Shown one piece after another: positions 49,844 through 59,283 of a stretch of DNA of 64,000 bases. Position 1 is the stretch's first letter. Every line of letters begins with the position of its first letter. Below the pieces are notes generated by a model that was given only the letters and a program-made list of their open reading frames with translations, ran no database searches and was not told where the DNA came from. A program made the translations under genes and the position numbers. Origin of the DNA: Sphingopyxis sp. PET50 (lineage in GTDB: Bacteria; Pseudomonadota; Alphaproteobacteria; Sphingomonadales; Sphingomonadaceae); NCBI RefSeq assembly GCF_025244705.1, contig NZ_CP104207.1, positions 3,348,001-3,412,000 of the forward strand, written 5' to 3'.

Positions 49844-49883
49844 TCGCGCCGCGCCCGCGAAGGCCGGGACGACCGACGAAAGG

Positions 49884-50471
49884 TCAGCCGCGCGCTATCA
49901 GGAAGATCGCATGTTCCGCCCGCCAGCTCGCGGCGGCGTCGCTCGTCGGCTTGTCGCCCGACAGATACCAGGCGGCTTCGACGCCGATGCCCTTGGCGCC
50001 GATCAGGTCGCGGAAATCGCTGACCGTGACATGGTGGATGTTCGGCGTCTCGTACCAGGCGACGGGGAGCAGCCGCGTCACCGGCATGCGCCCGCCCCAG
50101 AGCAGCGCGAGCCGCACGCGCCAGTGCGCGAAATTGGGGAAGCTGACGAAGGCGCGCGGCGCGATGCGCAGCAACTCGCCGACGACGCGGTCGGGCCGCT
50201 CGGTGGTCTGTAGCGTCTGCGACAATATCGCATAGTCGAAAGCGTTATCGGGATAATCGGCGAGGTCGCGGTTCGCGTCGCCCTGCACCACCGACTGGCC
50301 GCGCGCGATCGCCGCGGTGACGTTCGCCGGGTCGATCTCCAGCCCGCGCGCGTCGACGCCCTTGGCGCGCAGCGCCTCCATCAGCTCGCCGTCGCCGCAG
50401 CCCACGTCGAGCACGCGCGCCGATGACGGCACGGCGTCGGCGATGATCGCGAGGTCGGGGCGCAGCGCCAT
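49884..50471 (-). CDS. metW: Methionine biosynthesis protein MetW
   Basis: A 195-residue SAM-dependent methyltransferase-like protein with motif I RVLDVGCGDGELMEAL at about residues 19-34 and YAILSQTLQTTERP and FVSFPNFAHWRVRL further on, the hallmark of MetW. MetW works with MetX in the homoserine acyltransferase step. Its ATG shares one base with the metX stop (TGATG), so the two are co-translated. Confidence 0.93.
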   Translation of the reverse strand: MALRPDLAIIADAVPSSARVLDVGCGDGELMEALRAKGVDARGLEIDPANVTAAIARGQSVVQGDANRDLADYPDNAFDYAILSQTLQTTERPDRVVGELLRIAPRAFVSFPNFAHWRVRLALLWGGRMPVTRLLPVAWYETPNIHHVTVSDFRDLIGAKGIGVEAAWYLSGDKPTSDAAASWRAEHAIFLIARG

Positions 50472-51592
50472 CAGAAACCGGCCCCGAGCGCGCCCGCGAC
50501 GATCCGGTCGAGCGCGGGGACGTCGAGGAGGAAGCTGTCGTGGCCGAAGGGCGCCGACAGTTCGACGAAGCTCGCCGCGGCGCCGACGCTCTGCAGCGCC
50601 TGGACGATGCGGCGCGATTCGGCGGTCGGATAGAGCCAGTCGGTGTCGAAGCTGACGAGCGTGAAGCGCACATCCTTCGCCTTTGCGAAGGCGCCCGCGA
50701 GGCGGCCGTCGTGCGGTTCGGCGAGGTCGAAATAATCCATCGCGCGCGTGATGTAGAGATAGGCGTTGGCGTCGAAGCGGTCGGTAAAGGCGAGGCCCTG
50801 GTGCCGCAGATAGGATTCGATCTGGAAATCGGCGTCGAAGCCGAAGCTCTTGATGTCGCGCGCCTGCAGCCGGCGGCCGAATTTCTCGGTCAGCCCGGCT
50901 TCGGAGAGATAGGTGATATGCGCCGCCATGCGCGCGACCGCGAGGCCTTTGGTGGGCATGCAGAACTTGTCGTAATAATTGCCGTCCTGCCAGTCGGGGT
51001 CGGCCATGATCGCCTGCCGCCCGACCTCGTGGAACGCGATGTTCTGCGCCGAATGGCGCGCCGCGCTGGCGATCACCAGCGCCGTGCCCAAGCGTTCGGG
51101 ATAGTGCGCCGCCCAGGCGAGCGTCTGCATGCCGCCCATCGAGCCGCCGACCACCGCGTGGAGCCGGTCAATGCCGAGATGGTCGAGCAGCATCGCCTGC
51201 GCGCGCACCATGTCGCCGATGGTGATCACCGGGAACGCCATGCCGAGCGGGGCGCCGGTCACCGGGTCGGGGGTCGCTGGCCCGCTCGACCCCATGCAGC
51301 TGCCGAGCACATTGGCGCAGATGACGTGGAAACGGTCGGTGTCGATCGGCTTGCCGGGGCCGACCATGCGCGCCCACCAGCCGGGCTTGCCCGTCGCGGG
51401 ATGGTCGCTCGCGACATATTGGTCGCCGGTCAGCGCGTGGCAGAGCAGGATCGCGTTCGACCTGTCGGCATTGAGCGCGCCATAGCTTTGCCAGGCGATC
51501 GTCACCGACGGCAGCGACTGGCCGCTGTCGAGCGGCAGCGGCGCGGGGATGGTCACGCTCTGGTGCTGAATCTGATGGAGCGCGCTCGCCAT
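50471..51592 (-). CDS. metX: Homoserine O-acyltransferase MetX
   Basis: Acylates homoserine (acetyl- or succinyl-) in methionine synthesis. The alpha/beta hydrolase of 373 residues has the nucleophile Ser in [15 protein letters not shown], the Asp in SFDTDWLYP and the His in [24 protein letters not shown] and [15 protein letters not shown] match the family's oxyanion and CoA regions. I chose ATG 51592 (MASALHQIQ) over the earlier in-frame start at 51631. The donor cannot be decided by eye. Upstream no convincing SAM riboswitch is seen. Confidence 0.93.
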   Translation of the reverse strand: MASALHQIQHQSVTIPAPLPLDSGQSLPSVTIAWQSYGALNADRSNAILLCHALTGDQYVASDHPATGKPGWWARMVGPGKPIDTDRFHVICANVLGSCMGSSGPATPDPVTGAPLGMAFPVITIGDMVRAQAMLLDHLGIDRLHAVVGGSMGGMQTLAWAAHYPERLGTALVIASAARHSAQNIAFHEVGRQAIMADPDWQDGNYYDKFCMPTKGLAVARMAAHITYLSEAGLTEKFGRRLQARDIKSFGFDADFQIESYLRHQGLAFTDRFDANAYLYITRAMDYFDLAEPHDGRLAGAFAKAKDVRFTLVSFDTDWLYPTAESRRIVQALQSVGAAASFVELSAPFGHDSFLLDVPALDRIVAGALGAGF

Positions 51593-51666
51593 GATGCGCG
51601 CGGGGCTAAGCGGGTGCAGGGGGAGTGTCAACGATGGGTAGCGGCGCGCCAGTTGTATTGATTTGT

Positions 51667-51808
51667 TTCACGCGAAGACGCGAAGGCGCGAAGAGGATGT
51701 GTCCGCCGCGAAGCGGCCCTCTTCCTGGACGATCGCTTTGATCGCGCCGTTGCCGAAGATCGTGGCCTTCGGCCAAGAACCCTTCGCGTCTTCGCGTCTT
51801 CGCGTGAA
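51667..51808. repeat. Intergenic hairpin, CACGCGAAGACGCGAAG type
   Basis: Perfect 19-base arms (51667-51685 and 51790-51808), identical to those at 31519-31656, separated by about 100 bases. It lies between divergent metX and hisC; the 295-base gap has no gene and must hold both promoters. Confidence 0.75.
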
Positions 51809-51887
51809 CCTTGTCTTCCTCGATCTTTTGGCGCGAGCCCGCGTCAACAAACTGGACTCGCCGCGCCCACACGCTAAACGCCGCCGC

Positions 51888-53003
51888 ATGACCGACACGA
51901 CCCCGACCCTCACCCCCAAGCCGTGGATCAGCGGCATCGCTCCCTATGTTCCCGGCAAGTCGGCGGGGGCCGACGGACGCCCGCTCATCAAACTGAGCGC
52001 GAATGAAAATCCGCTCGGCACGGGCGAAAAGGCGCGGGCGGCCTTTGCGGCGGCGCAGGGCGCGGCCGACGCGCTGTCGCGCTATCCCGATCCGGGTTCG
52101 AACGAGCTGCGCGCGGCGATCGCCGCGAAGTTCGGGCTCGATCCGGCGCGCGTCATCTGCGGCAACGGGTCGGACGAACTGCTTCACCTCGCTGCCGGCA
52201 CCTATGCCGGGGCGGGCGACGAGATTCTCTATGTGCGCTACGGCTTCGCGGTTTATGAAATCGCGGCGCGCCGCGTGGGCGCGGTGCCGGTCGAGGCCGA
52301 CGACCGCGACTATGCGACCGACGTCGATGCGCTGCTCGCGGCGGTGACCGAGCGGACGCGCGTCGTCTATCTCGCCAATCCGAACAATCCGACCGGCACG
52401 CTCGCGACGCGCGAGGAAGTGGCGCGGCTCTACGCGGGCCTGCCCAGGGATGTGCTGTTCGTGATCGACCAGGCCTATAGCGAATATCTGTCGGAAGAAG
52501 AGGACGACGGCGGGCTCGAACTCGCGAAGACGCAGCCCAATGTCTTCGTCACGCGCACCTTCTCGAAGATCCACGGCCTCGCCGCCGAGCGGATCGGCTG
52601 GGGCTATGCGAGTGCCGAGGTGATTTCGGCGCTGCACCGCATCCGCCTGCCTTTCAACGTCACCCGCGCCGGGCAGGCGGCGGCGGTCGCGGCGCTCGGC
52701 GACGAGGAGTTCGTGACGCGCAGCCGCGACCATAATGCCAAATGGCGCGCCTGGCTCGCGGGCGAGATCGAGGGCCTCGGCAACCACGGCCTGCGCGTCG
52801 TGCCGTCGGCATGCAATTTCCTGCTTGTGCTGTTCGAGGGCGCGGTCAGCGCCGAGACCGTCTACAACCGGCTGATGGACGCGGGCTATATCGTGCGCTG
52901 GCTGCCGGGACAGGGGCTGCCCCATGCGCTGCGCATGACGATCGGCACCGAAGACGAGACGCGCGGCCTCGCGGCCGCCATCCGCGCCGCGGTCGAAGGC
53001 TGA
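51888..53003 (+). CDS. hisC: Histidinol-phosphate aminotransferase
   Basis: PLP-dependent transamination of histidinol phosphate in histidine synthesis; the gene partner also suggests use on prephenate or arogenate. 371 residues. [22 protein letters not shown] is the typical start, [15 protein letters not shown] binds the cofactor, NPNNPTGT and [10 protein letters not shown] follow, and the Schiff-base Lys lies in [20 protein letters not shown]. The ATG at 51888 was chosen because homologues start close to it. The stop overlaps the tyrA start (TGATG). Confidence 0.93.
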   Translation: MTDTTPTLTPKPWISGIAPYVPGKSAGADGRPLIKLSANENPLGTGEKARAAFAAAQGAADALSRYPDPGSNELRAAIAAKFGLDPARVICGNGSDELLHLAAGTYAGAGDEILYVRYGFAVYEIAARRVGAVPVEADDRDYATDVDALLAAVTERTRVVYLANPNNPTGTLATREEVARLYAGLPRDVLFVIDQAYSEYLSEEEDDGGLELAKTQPNVFVTRTFSKIHGLAAERIGWGYASAEVISALHRIRLPFNVTRAGQAAAVAALGDEEFVTRSRDHNAKWRAWLAGEIEGLGNHGLRVVPSACNFLLVLFEGAVSAETVYNRLMDAGYIVRWLPGQGLPHALRMTIGTEDETRGLAAAIRAAVEG

Positions 53004-53917
53004 TGCCCGAAACGTCAAGCATCGAAAGGGTCGCGATCGTCGGCCTGGGCCTGATCGGCTCGTCGATCGCGCGCGCCATCGCCGAAAGGCTGCCCGCCGT
53101 GACGGTGACCGGCCATGACGCCAGCGATGCGGTGCGCGAAGAGGCGCGCGCATTGGGGCTGTGCGATGCCATCATCGACGACCCGGCCGAAGCGGTTGCC
53201 GATGCCGATCTGGTGATTCTGGCGGTGCCTGTCGGGCGGATGGCCGATGCCGCCGCAGCGCTCGCGCCGGGGCTGAAGTCCGATGCGATCATTTCGGACG
53301 TCGGATCGTCGAAGACGAGCGTTGCCGAGGCGCTGGCGAAGGCGCTGCCCGGTCATGCCGTCATTCCGGCGCACCCGGTCGCGGGGACCGAGAACAGCGG
53401 CCCGGCGGCGGGCTTCGCCAGCCTGTTCGCGGGACGCTGGTGCATCGTCACGCCGGGTGCCGATGCACAGGCCGAGGCGGTGGCCGCGCTGACGGGCTTC
53501 TGGGAGGCGCTCGGCGCCAGGGTCGACGTCATGGACGCCGCGCATCACGATATGGTGCTCGCGGTGACGAGCCATCTGCCGCACCTCATCGCCTATACGA
53601 TCGTCGGCACCGCGAGCGAACTCGAAGAGGTCACCGAGAGCGAGGTGATCAAATATTCGGCGGGCGGTTTCCGCGACTTCACCCGCATCGCGGCGAGCGA
53701 CCCGGTGATGTGGCGCGACGTCTTCCTCGCGAACCGCGATGCGGTGCTCGCGACCTTGCAGCGGTTCAACGAGGATCTGACCGTCCTGCAGCAGGCGATC
53801 CGCCGCGGCGACGGCGCGAAGCTCGAGGACTGGTTCACGCGCACGCGGGCGATCCGGCGCTCGATCATCGAACAGGGCCAGGACGATGCCGCGCCCGATT
53901 TCGGGCGGAAGCATTAG
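53003..53917 (+). CDS. tyrA: Prephenate/arogenate dehydrogenase
   Basis: NAD(P)-dependent oxidative decarboxylation in tyrosine synthesis. 304 residues: the nucleotide loop VAIVGLGLIGSSIARAIAE, then LAVPVGRMADAA, DVGSSKTSV, IPAHPVAGTENSGP with the catalytic His, and HHDMVLAVTSHLPHLIAY. Several sphingomonad homologues prefer arogenate. Co-translated with hisC (TGATG). A REP-like hairpin follows. Confidence 0.9.
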   Translation: MPETSSIERVAIVGLGLIGSSIARAIAERLPAVTVTGHDASDAVREEARALGLCDAIIDDPAEAVADADLVILAVPVGRMADAAAALAPGLKSDAIISDVGSSKTSVAEALAKALPGHAVIPAHPVAGTENSGPAAGFASLFAGRWCIVTPGADAQAEAVAALTGFWEALGARVDVMDAAHHDMVLAVTSHLPHLIAYTIVGTASELEEVTESEVIKYSAGGFRDFTRIAASDPVMWRDVFLANRDAVLATLQRFNEDLTVLQQAIRRGDGAKLEDWFTRTRAIRRSIIEQGQDDAAPDFGRKH

Positions 53918-53924
53918 GGGCGAT

Positions 53925-54004
53925 TCGTCGCCCCCGCGAAGGCGGGGGCCGCTGGCAACCTTGCGCCACCCCGATAACGGCCCCCGCCTTTGCGGGGGCG
54001 ACGA
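53925..54004. repeat. REP-like GC-rich hairpin
   Basis: Arms of 26 bases (53925-53950 and 53979-54004, one mismatch), each carrying CCCCCGCGAAGGCGGGGG, between convergent tyrA and plsC. Possibly a two-way terminator. Confidence 0.75.
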
Positions 54005-54010
54005 TCTTCT

Positions 54011-54739
54011 TCAATCGGGTCGGCCTTCCAGCAACGCTTCGGGCGGGTTCAGCGCATTGATCGCGCGCCACACGCGCTCCTCCGCTTCCTCGCGCGGCAG
54101 GCCGGCGGGGACGGTTTCGCCGACCCTGTAGGTGATCGTGCCCGGCCATTTGACCCAGCGTCGCGGCGGATAGGCCAGGCCGCTGTTCACCGCGACCGGG
54201 ATCACCGGCACCCCGAGCATGCGATAGACGCCGGCGAAGCCCGCGCGCAGCGGCGGCGCCTTGCCATGCGGCACGCGCGTCCCCTCGGCGAACAGCACCA
54301 GCGGGCGCCCGGCGGCGAGCGCGGCCCTGGCGGCGCCCAGCATCGCGCGCATCGCCTTGCTCCCGCCGTCGCGATCGACCGGGATCAGGCCATAGAAACG
54401 CGCCGCCTGGCCCCAGACGGGAATGTTGAACAATTGCTCCTTGGCGAAGACCGCGGGATGCCGGAACAGCATCGGCTGCTCGATCGTCTCGAACGCGCCC
54501 TCATGCTTGAAGACGTACAGCACCGGCGTGTCGGGCATCTGGCCCTCGACGACGATCCGGTGGCCGAGCACGAAGCGGCAGATCAGCCGGTGGAACTGCG
54601 CCCAGATGCGCACGAACCAGATCGTCGCCTTGTGCGAGACCGGCAGCGCGATCACCGCGCCGATCGAGCTGAAGCTGCTCATCAGGACGAAGAGCAGCCA
54701 GAAGAGGATCGAACGGAACAGGGCGACGGTGTAGCGCAT
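54011..54739 (-). CDS. plsC: 1-acyl-sn-glycerol-3-phosphate acyltransferase
   Basis: Acylates lysophosphatidic acid to phosphatidic acid at the inner membrane. 242 residues, one N-terminal span (FWLLFVLMSSFSSIGAVIAL). The catalytic motif, usually HX4D, is here KHEGAFE, with Glu in place of Asp, as in several alphaproteobacterial members; the substrate motif is VLFAEGTRVPHGK. Start is ATG 54739, sharing a base with the ydcF stop (TGATG). Confidence 0.85.
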   Translation of the reverse strand: MRYTVALFRSILFWLLFVLMSSFSSIGAVIALPVSHKATIWFVRIWAQFHRLICRFVLGHRIVVEGQMPDTPVLYVFKHEGAFETIEQPMLFRHPAVFAKEQLFNIPVWGQAARFYGLIPVDRDGGSKAMRAMLGAARAALAAGRPLVLFAEGTRVPHGKAPPLRAGFAGVYRMLGVPVIPVAVNSGLAYPPRRWVKWPGTITYRVGETVPAGLPREEAEERVWRAINALNPPEALLEGRPD

Positions 54740-55269
54740 CAAAGCCCCAGCAGGCCGCCCGCCAGCCCCGCCAGATATTTGTGATATTCGCGGAACAGCG
54801 TCGCGAAGCTCGGTTCGCTGTGCACCGCGTCGGGGACGATCGTCACCTTGTCGCCGACCGCGCGGCCGAGTTCATATTCGGCGCGGCGCATGTGCCAGTC
54901 GGTGGTGATCAGCCGCACGCTCTTGTAGTTGCGCCGCGCAACCCAGGTCGCGACCTCGGTCGCGTTCGAGCGGGTATCCTCGGCCTCGAACCCCAGCGCG
55001 ATGCAGCAATCGAACAGTTCCTCGGGGCGCTTGTACTCGGCGGCGAGTTCCTTGGGCTTCACCTCGCGCGCGACGCCGCTGATGAGCAGGCGCTTGGCAT
55101 CGCCCGCCTCGAGCCGTTCGAGCGCGCGGTCGATGCGCCCCGGCCCGCCGGTCAGCACGACGATCGCGTCGGTCTTCTGGTCGCCGGCGGGCAGCGGCGG
55201 CAGCAGCGCGAACCAGGCGAAGCCCAGCACCCAGGCCAGGAACAGGAGGGAGAGGAGGCGCTTGATCAT
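54739..55269 (-). CDS. YdcF/SanA-type DUF218 protein
   Basis: A 176-residue protein with one N-terminal span (LLSLLFLAWVLGFAWFALL) and a DUF218 domain: TDAIVVLTGGPGRIDRALE, LLISGVAREVK, ALGFEAEDTRSNATEVATW and LITTDWHMRRAEYEL. DUF218 members such as ElyC and SanA affect the cell envelope. It is co-translated with ftsX upstream (ATGA at 55269-55266) and plsC downstream. Confidence 0.85.
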   Translation of the reverse strand: MIKRLLSLLFLAWVLGFAWFALLPPLPAGDQKTDAIVVLTGGPGRIDRALERLEAGDAKRLLISGVAREVKPKELAAEYKRPEELFDCCIALGFEAEDTRSNATEVATWVARRNYKSVRLITTDWHMRRAEYELGRAVGDKVTIVPDAVHSEPSFATLFREYHKYLAGLAGGLLGL

Positions 55270-56171
55270 AGAATCTTCTTGAGCGCGGCGAGCAGGGTCA
55301 ACCGCGCGGTCAGGGCTGCGAGCGCGATAGCCAATAGCGGCAGCGCCAGCAAGAGCAGCCAGCCCGCGGCGCCGAGCGAGGCGGTCGCGGCGAGTCCCGA
55401 TGTGACCCCCGACCATTGCCAGCCGATCAGCAGCATGATCGCCGCCGCGACGACGCTGCCGAGCGCGATGCCGTAGGCGGTGTCGATCGCGATGCGGCGC
55501 TGGAACAGGCGGGTGATCTGGCGGTCGGTGGCGCCGATCAGGTGCAGCATCTCGATCGTCGCATAATGGGTGCCGAGCGCGGCGCGCGCGGTCATGATGA
55601 CCACCGCCGCGCTGGCGAGCGTCATCAGCAGCACGAGCGCGCCCGCAACCCAGGCGAGGCTGCGGATCAGCCGCGCGACCGGGCCCAGCCATTCGGCGTG
55701 CGGGATGACGCGCGCGCCCGGCGCGACCTCGGCGACCAGCGCGCGAAGCTGGGCAAGCTGGCCCGCGCGCTCGCCGCCGACGAAATCGACGTCGACCAGC
55801 GCGGGCAAAGGCAGCGAACGCAGCACCGGGTCGTCGCCGCCCGCGCTGCCGAGCCACTGGCCGAGCGTCGCGAGCAGTTCGTCCTGCCCGACCTGGCGCG
55901 CGCCGCGCACGTAGGGTGCGGCGCCGGCGCGGCGGGTGAGCGCGGCGGCCTGTTCGGCGCGCGTCACCGGATTGGCGGTGACGATCTGCACCGTCACCCG
56001 CCCGGCGATCGCGTCGCCGATATTGTTCGCGGCGCGCGCCAGCCCGATGCCGGCGGCGGCGGCGAGCAGGGTCAGCATCATCAAGATCGCGATCACCCAC
56101 GGCGTCGGCCCCGACAGGCGGCGGTCGGGGAGCAGGCGGCGGTGCTGGACGGGGACGCGCGGGATGATCAT
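55266..56171 (-). CDS. ftsX: Cell-division protein FtsX
   Basis: Permease-like partner of FtsE; together they control peptidoglycan hydrolysis during division. 301 residues with four spans: TPWVIAILMMLTLLAAAAGIG, then an extracellular loop (about 130 residues), SLAWVAGALVLLMTLASAAVV, GIALGSVVAAAIMLLIGW and the final LLLLALPLLAIALAAL. ATG 56171 (MIIPRVPVQ) is chosen because the alternative 56186 lies within an inserted repeat. The repeat separates ftsX from ftsE by about 138 bases, unlike the usual overlap. Confidence 0.9.
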   Translation of the reverse strand: MIIPRVPVQHRRLLPDRRLSGPTPWVIAILMMLTLLAAAAGIGLARAANNIGDAIAGRVTVQIVTANPVTRAEQAAALTRRAGAAPYVRGARQVGQDELLATLGQWLGSAGGDDPVLRSLPLPALVDVDFVGGERAGQLAQLRALVAEVAPGARVIPHAEWLGPVARLIRSLAWVAGALVLLMTLASAAVVIMTARAALGTHYATIEMLHLIGATDRQITRLFQRRIAIDTAYGIALGSVVAAAIMLLIGWQWSGVTSGLAATASLGAAGWLLLLALPLLAIALAALTARLTLLAALKKIL

Positions 56172-56180
56172 CGGGAGATG

Positions 56181-56273
56181 GCCCATAAATAGGGACAGTC
56201 CCCATTTAATCCGCAGAGCAGAGCGCCCTCGGTTGTTCCGCCAATTAAATAGGGACTGTCCCTATTTATGGGC
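56181..56273. mobile_element. MITE-like 30-base inverted repeat between ftsE and ftsX
   Basis: The arms GCCCATAAATAGGGACAGTC.. (56181-56210) and the complementary 56244-56273 match 29/30 around a 33-base loop. Each arm is partly self-complementary (AGGGACTGTCCCT). Its left end contributes an alternative ATG for ftsX. The motif AAATAGGGACTGTCCC is of the kind bound to REP-associated transposases (recalled, not searched). Confidence 0.6.
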
Positions 56274-56308
56274 GTCGCACCGGCATTTCCTGCAAAACCG
56301 GCCATCCG

Positions 56309-57040
56309 CTAGACCCTGTTCGCCGGCGGATAGCGCAGCGCGCCGGTCGGGTCGGCGAGGCGGCCTTTTTCGAGCCGCATCATCTGCGCATTGTCGATGC
56401 GGCTGATCAGATGGATGTCGTGCGTCGCGACCACTACGGTGGTGCCGAGCCGGTTGAGCGCCTCGAACAGGCCAAGGAGGCGCATCGCCATCTCCGGGTC
56501 GACGTTGCCGGTGGGTTCGTCGGCGACGAGCAGTTGCGGGCGCGCGATCACCGCGCGCGCGATCGCGACGCGCTGCTGTTCGCCGCCCGACAGCGTCGGC
56601 GGAAAGGCGTGGGCGCGGTCGTCGAGCCCGATCCAGCTCAGCATCTCGCCGACCGGGCCCGCCAGATCCTCCTCGCTGACCCCGGCGATGCGCAAGGGGA
56701 GCGCGATATTGTCGCGCGCCGACAGGTGCGGGATCAGCCGGAAGTCCTGGAACACGACCCCGATGCGGCGGCGAAAGCCGGGCAGGCGGTGGCGCGGCAT
56801 GCTGACCAGATCCTCGCCGAACAGGCGCACCAGCCCGCGGCTCGGCCGCTGCGCGAGATAGAGCATCTTGAGCAGCGAGGTCTTGCCCGCCCCCGACGGG
56901 CCGGTGAGGAAATAGAAGCTGCCGGGCTGGAGGTTGAAGCTGATGTCGGCGAGCACTTCGGCATCGGGCCCATAGCGCAGCCCGACGCGGTCGAACTCGA
57001 CCATCGCGCCGCCGGGACGCGGACCGGCGCTATCCGTCAT
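56309..57040 (-). CDS. ftsE: Cell-division ATP-binding protein FtsE
   Basis: ATPase of the FtsEX complex. 243 residues: Walker [18 protein letters not shown]-loop VFQDFRLI, signature [15 protein letters not shown], Walker [13 protein letters not shown] and H-loop [11 protein letters not shown]. All are perfect for FtsE. ATG 57040 ([11 protein letters not shown]) was chosen over the far upstream starts; a second possibility is the ATG before [11 protein letters not shown]. Divergent from the zinc-ribbon gene. Confidence 0.93.
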   Translation of the reverse strand: MTDSAGPRPGGAMVEFDRVGLRYGPDAEVLADISFNLQPGSFYFLTGPSGAGKTSLLKMLYLAQRPSRGLVRLFGEDLVSMPRHRLPGFRRRIGVVFQDFRLIPHLSARDNIALPLRIAGVSEEDLAGPVGEMLSWIGLDDRAHAFPPTLSGGEQQRVAIARAVIARPQLLVADEPTGNVDPEMAMRLLGLFEALNRLGTTVVVATHDIHLISRIDNAQMMRLEKGRLADPTGALRYPPANRV

Positions 57041-57209
57041 GGCGTCACCGCGGCGCGGCGCGCGCCCCCGAAAAGCCGTGGCAAAGGTGCAGCGTCGGCG
57101 CCCATGCGCCCGCCTGTCGCACGGCTTCTCCACAAGGACAAGCGGCGAGTGGGCCGGGCGGGGCGACGCGGCGCTTGCCACGCGCGAATCGCCGTGTTTA
57201 GAGGGGGTC

Positions 57210-57975
57210 ATGATCCTTGCCTGCCCCGCCTGCCACACCCGCTACGTCGTTCCCGATACGGCGATCGGTGCCAACGGGCGTACCGTACGCTGCGCCAATT
57301 GCCGCCACAGCTGGTTTCAGGAACCCGCCGCGGCGGGCGAGCTGACGCTGACCGAAACCGCGCCGGGCGTGGAGCAGAAGGCTCCGGAAACGCCGCCCGC
57401 TCCGCCCCCTCCGCCGCCGCGACCCGAACCGGTCGCGCGCGAAACCGCCGAAACGCCGCCGCCTGCGGCCTTTGCCGCGCCAGCCGGCCGAACAAAAGGT
57501 GACGGTCACCGAAAGCGACGCGCCGCTGCCGCACCGCCGCCCGCGCCGCAATCCGGCGAAACGGCTGACGATGATCGCCGCCGCCGCCGCGGTGCTGATG
57601 ATCGCGGCGACCGCCGGCCTCTATTGGTTCGGCCTGCCGGGCTGGGCGCAGGGGCTGGGCATTCCGGGAATGAACGACGAGCCCGACCTCGTCATCGAAC
57701 TGCCGCCGAACCAGGATCATCGCGAACTGGCCGACGGCACCATCTATTTCGCCGCCTCGGGCGTCATCATCAACCCGACCGACCGCGAACAGCGCGTGCC
57801 GCCGATCCTCGCCGAACTGCGCGATGCGCAGGGGACGATCGTCTACAGCTGGACGATCAAGCCGCCGGTGCGGACACTGCCGCCGAACGAGAAGGTCAAT
57901 TTCAGCGAGGCCAAGCTCGACATCCCGCGCCGCGCGACGCAGCTGACGGTGAGCTGGGCGCTGCCGAAAGGATGA
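57210..57975 (+). CDS. MJ0042-type zinc-ribbon/DUF3426 protein, one frame change
   Basis: A 254-residue (corrected) membrane protein. The N-terminal zinc ribbon is [25 protein letters not shown] with four cysteines. A Pro/Ala-rich linker with runs of Pro follows. The frame changes near 57478 by one extra base. A span ([21 protein letters not shown]) and the DUF3426 domain ([17 protein letters not shown]) follow. Role unknown; common beside ftsEX in sphingomonads. ATG 57210 follows GAGGGGG. Confidence 0.82.
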
Positions 57976-57986
57976 ACGATATTCGC

Positions 57987-58004
57987 CCTCCCCTTCAGGG
58001 GAGG
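57987..58004 (+). repeat. CCTCCCC..GGGGAGG hairpin, possible terminator
   Basis: CCTCCCCTTCAGGGGAGG with AGCTTT behind it, right after the zinc-ribbon gene and before the converging transporter gene. Same class as 46413-46434. Confidence 0.55.
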
Positions 58005-58030
58005 AGCTTTGCTGCCGCGACGTCACGCCG

Positions 58031-59131
58031 TCACAACAGCAGCGCCGCTCCCAGCGACAGCAGGAAACTCGTCACCGTCGCGACGATGATCGGCGCGAAG
58101 CTGCGCCAGCCCTGATCGAGCAGCAGGTGCAGCCGCGCCTTCATCGCGGTCGCGACGATCGCGAGCAGCAGCAGCGCCTGCGCAAGTTTGGCGGCGGCGG
58201 CGGTGACCGGCGGCGGGATCGCGACGAAGGAGTTGATCGCCGCAAGCGCGAGAAAGCCGAGGATGAACCAGGGCAGTCGCAGCGGGATGCGCGTCGTGCC
58301 GGTCCCGCCCTCGCCCTTCGCCAGCCACAGCCCGACGAGCATCAGCATCGGCGCGAGCAGCGCGACGCGGGTCAGCTTGACGATCGTCGCGACCTCGCCC
58401 GCGGGCGCCGAGAAGGAAAAGCCGCCGCCGATCGCCTGCGCGACGTCGTGGATCGACGCGCCGATCAGGAACCCCGCCTGCGCGTCGGTCAGCCCGAGCT
58501 GCGCGGCGAGGACGGGGTAGAGCGTCATCGCGAGCGCGCTCGCGACGGTGATGCCGACGAGCGTCAGCGTGAAGCGCGCCTGATCGACGCGGCGGTCGCC
58601 GATCAGCGACCAGAGCGCGAGCGCGGCGGACGCGCCGCAGATCGCGGTCGCTCCGCCCGCGAGCAGCGCCGCGTGGCGGTCCTGCCGGAACAGCCCGGCG
58701 CTGGCGACGGTGACCGCGATGACCGCGAGCATGATCAGCACCAGCATCGCGAAGGGCAAGGGCCCGAGGTCGACGAGCTGTCCGGCGGTGATCCGCGCCC
58801 CGACAAGCACGATGCCGGCGCGCAGCGCGGTCTGCGACATCAGGTCGAGCCCGGCGTGGGTGCGCCTGTCCTGCGACAGGAAGCTGAGCGCCAGCCCGAT
58901 CAGCAGCCCCATCAGGACGATCGGCGCGGCATAATGGTCGGCGAGCCAGGCGGCGGCGAGCGCCGCGATGCCGGTGACGAGCACGCCGGGCAGATAGTCG
59001 CGCCAGCCGTGCCGCGCCGGCGGATCCGCCTCGAGCTGCATCTCGCCGTACAGATCGGCGGCCATCGGCCAGTCGTATTCGGATGCCTTCACGCCTGCTT
59101 CCCCATGCGCACGGCGCTCCGCTTCGCACAT
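58031..59131 (-). CDS. YeiH-family putative sulphate exporter (UPF0324)
   Basis: A 366-residue inner-membrane protein with about ten spans. [39 protein letters not shown] and [15 protein letters not shown] segments, and [18 protein letters not shown], are characteristic of the YeiH family; some members are named sulphate exporters but the function is poorly proven. An N-terminal cytosolic tail of about 45 residues. A tRNA gene begins 66 bases upstream. Confidence 0.85.
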   Translation of the reverse strand: MCEAERRAHGEAGVKASEYDWPMAADLYGEMQLEADPPARHGWRDYLPGVLVTGIAALAAAWLADHYAAPIVLMGLLIGLALSFLSQDRRTHAGLDLMSQTALRAGIVLVGARITAGQLVDLGPLPFAMLVLIMLAVIAVTVASAGLFRQDRHAALLAGGATAICGASAALALWSLIGDRRVDQARFTLTLVGITVASALAMTLYPVLAAQLGLTDAQAGFLIGASIHDVAQAIGGGFSFSAPAGEVATIVKLTRVALLAPMLMLVGLWLAKGEGGTGTTRIPLRLPWFILGFLALAAINSFVAIPPPVTAAAAKLAQALLLLAIVATAMKARLHLLLDQGWRSFAPIIVATVTSFLLSLGAALLL

Positions 59132-59197
59132 CGTCGCCGCAGCGTCGATAGGCCATTGCTGGCGGCCCGCATGCTTGCTAGAGGCCGCGCTCTACCG

Positions 59198-59274
<77 letters not shown>

Positions 59275-59283
59275 TTTTCCCTC

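Noticed and set aside
51593..51662. SAM riboswitch in front of metX
   Set aside because: The 70 bases upstream of the chosen start show no convincing SAM-II or other SAM aptamer core; the rest of the gap is a hairpin repeat.
12388..51808. CRISPR array formed by the recurring CGCGAAG-type units
   Set aside because: Units are inverted pairs scattered over 40 kb, with no regular direct repeats or spacers and no cas genes.
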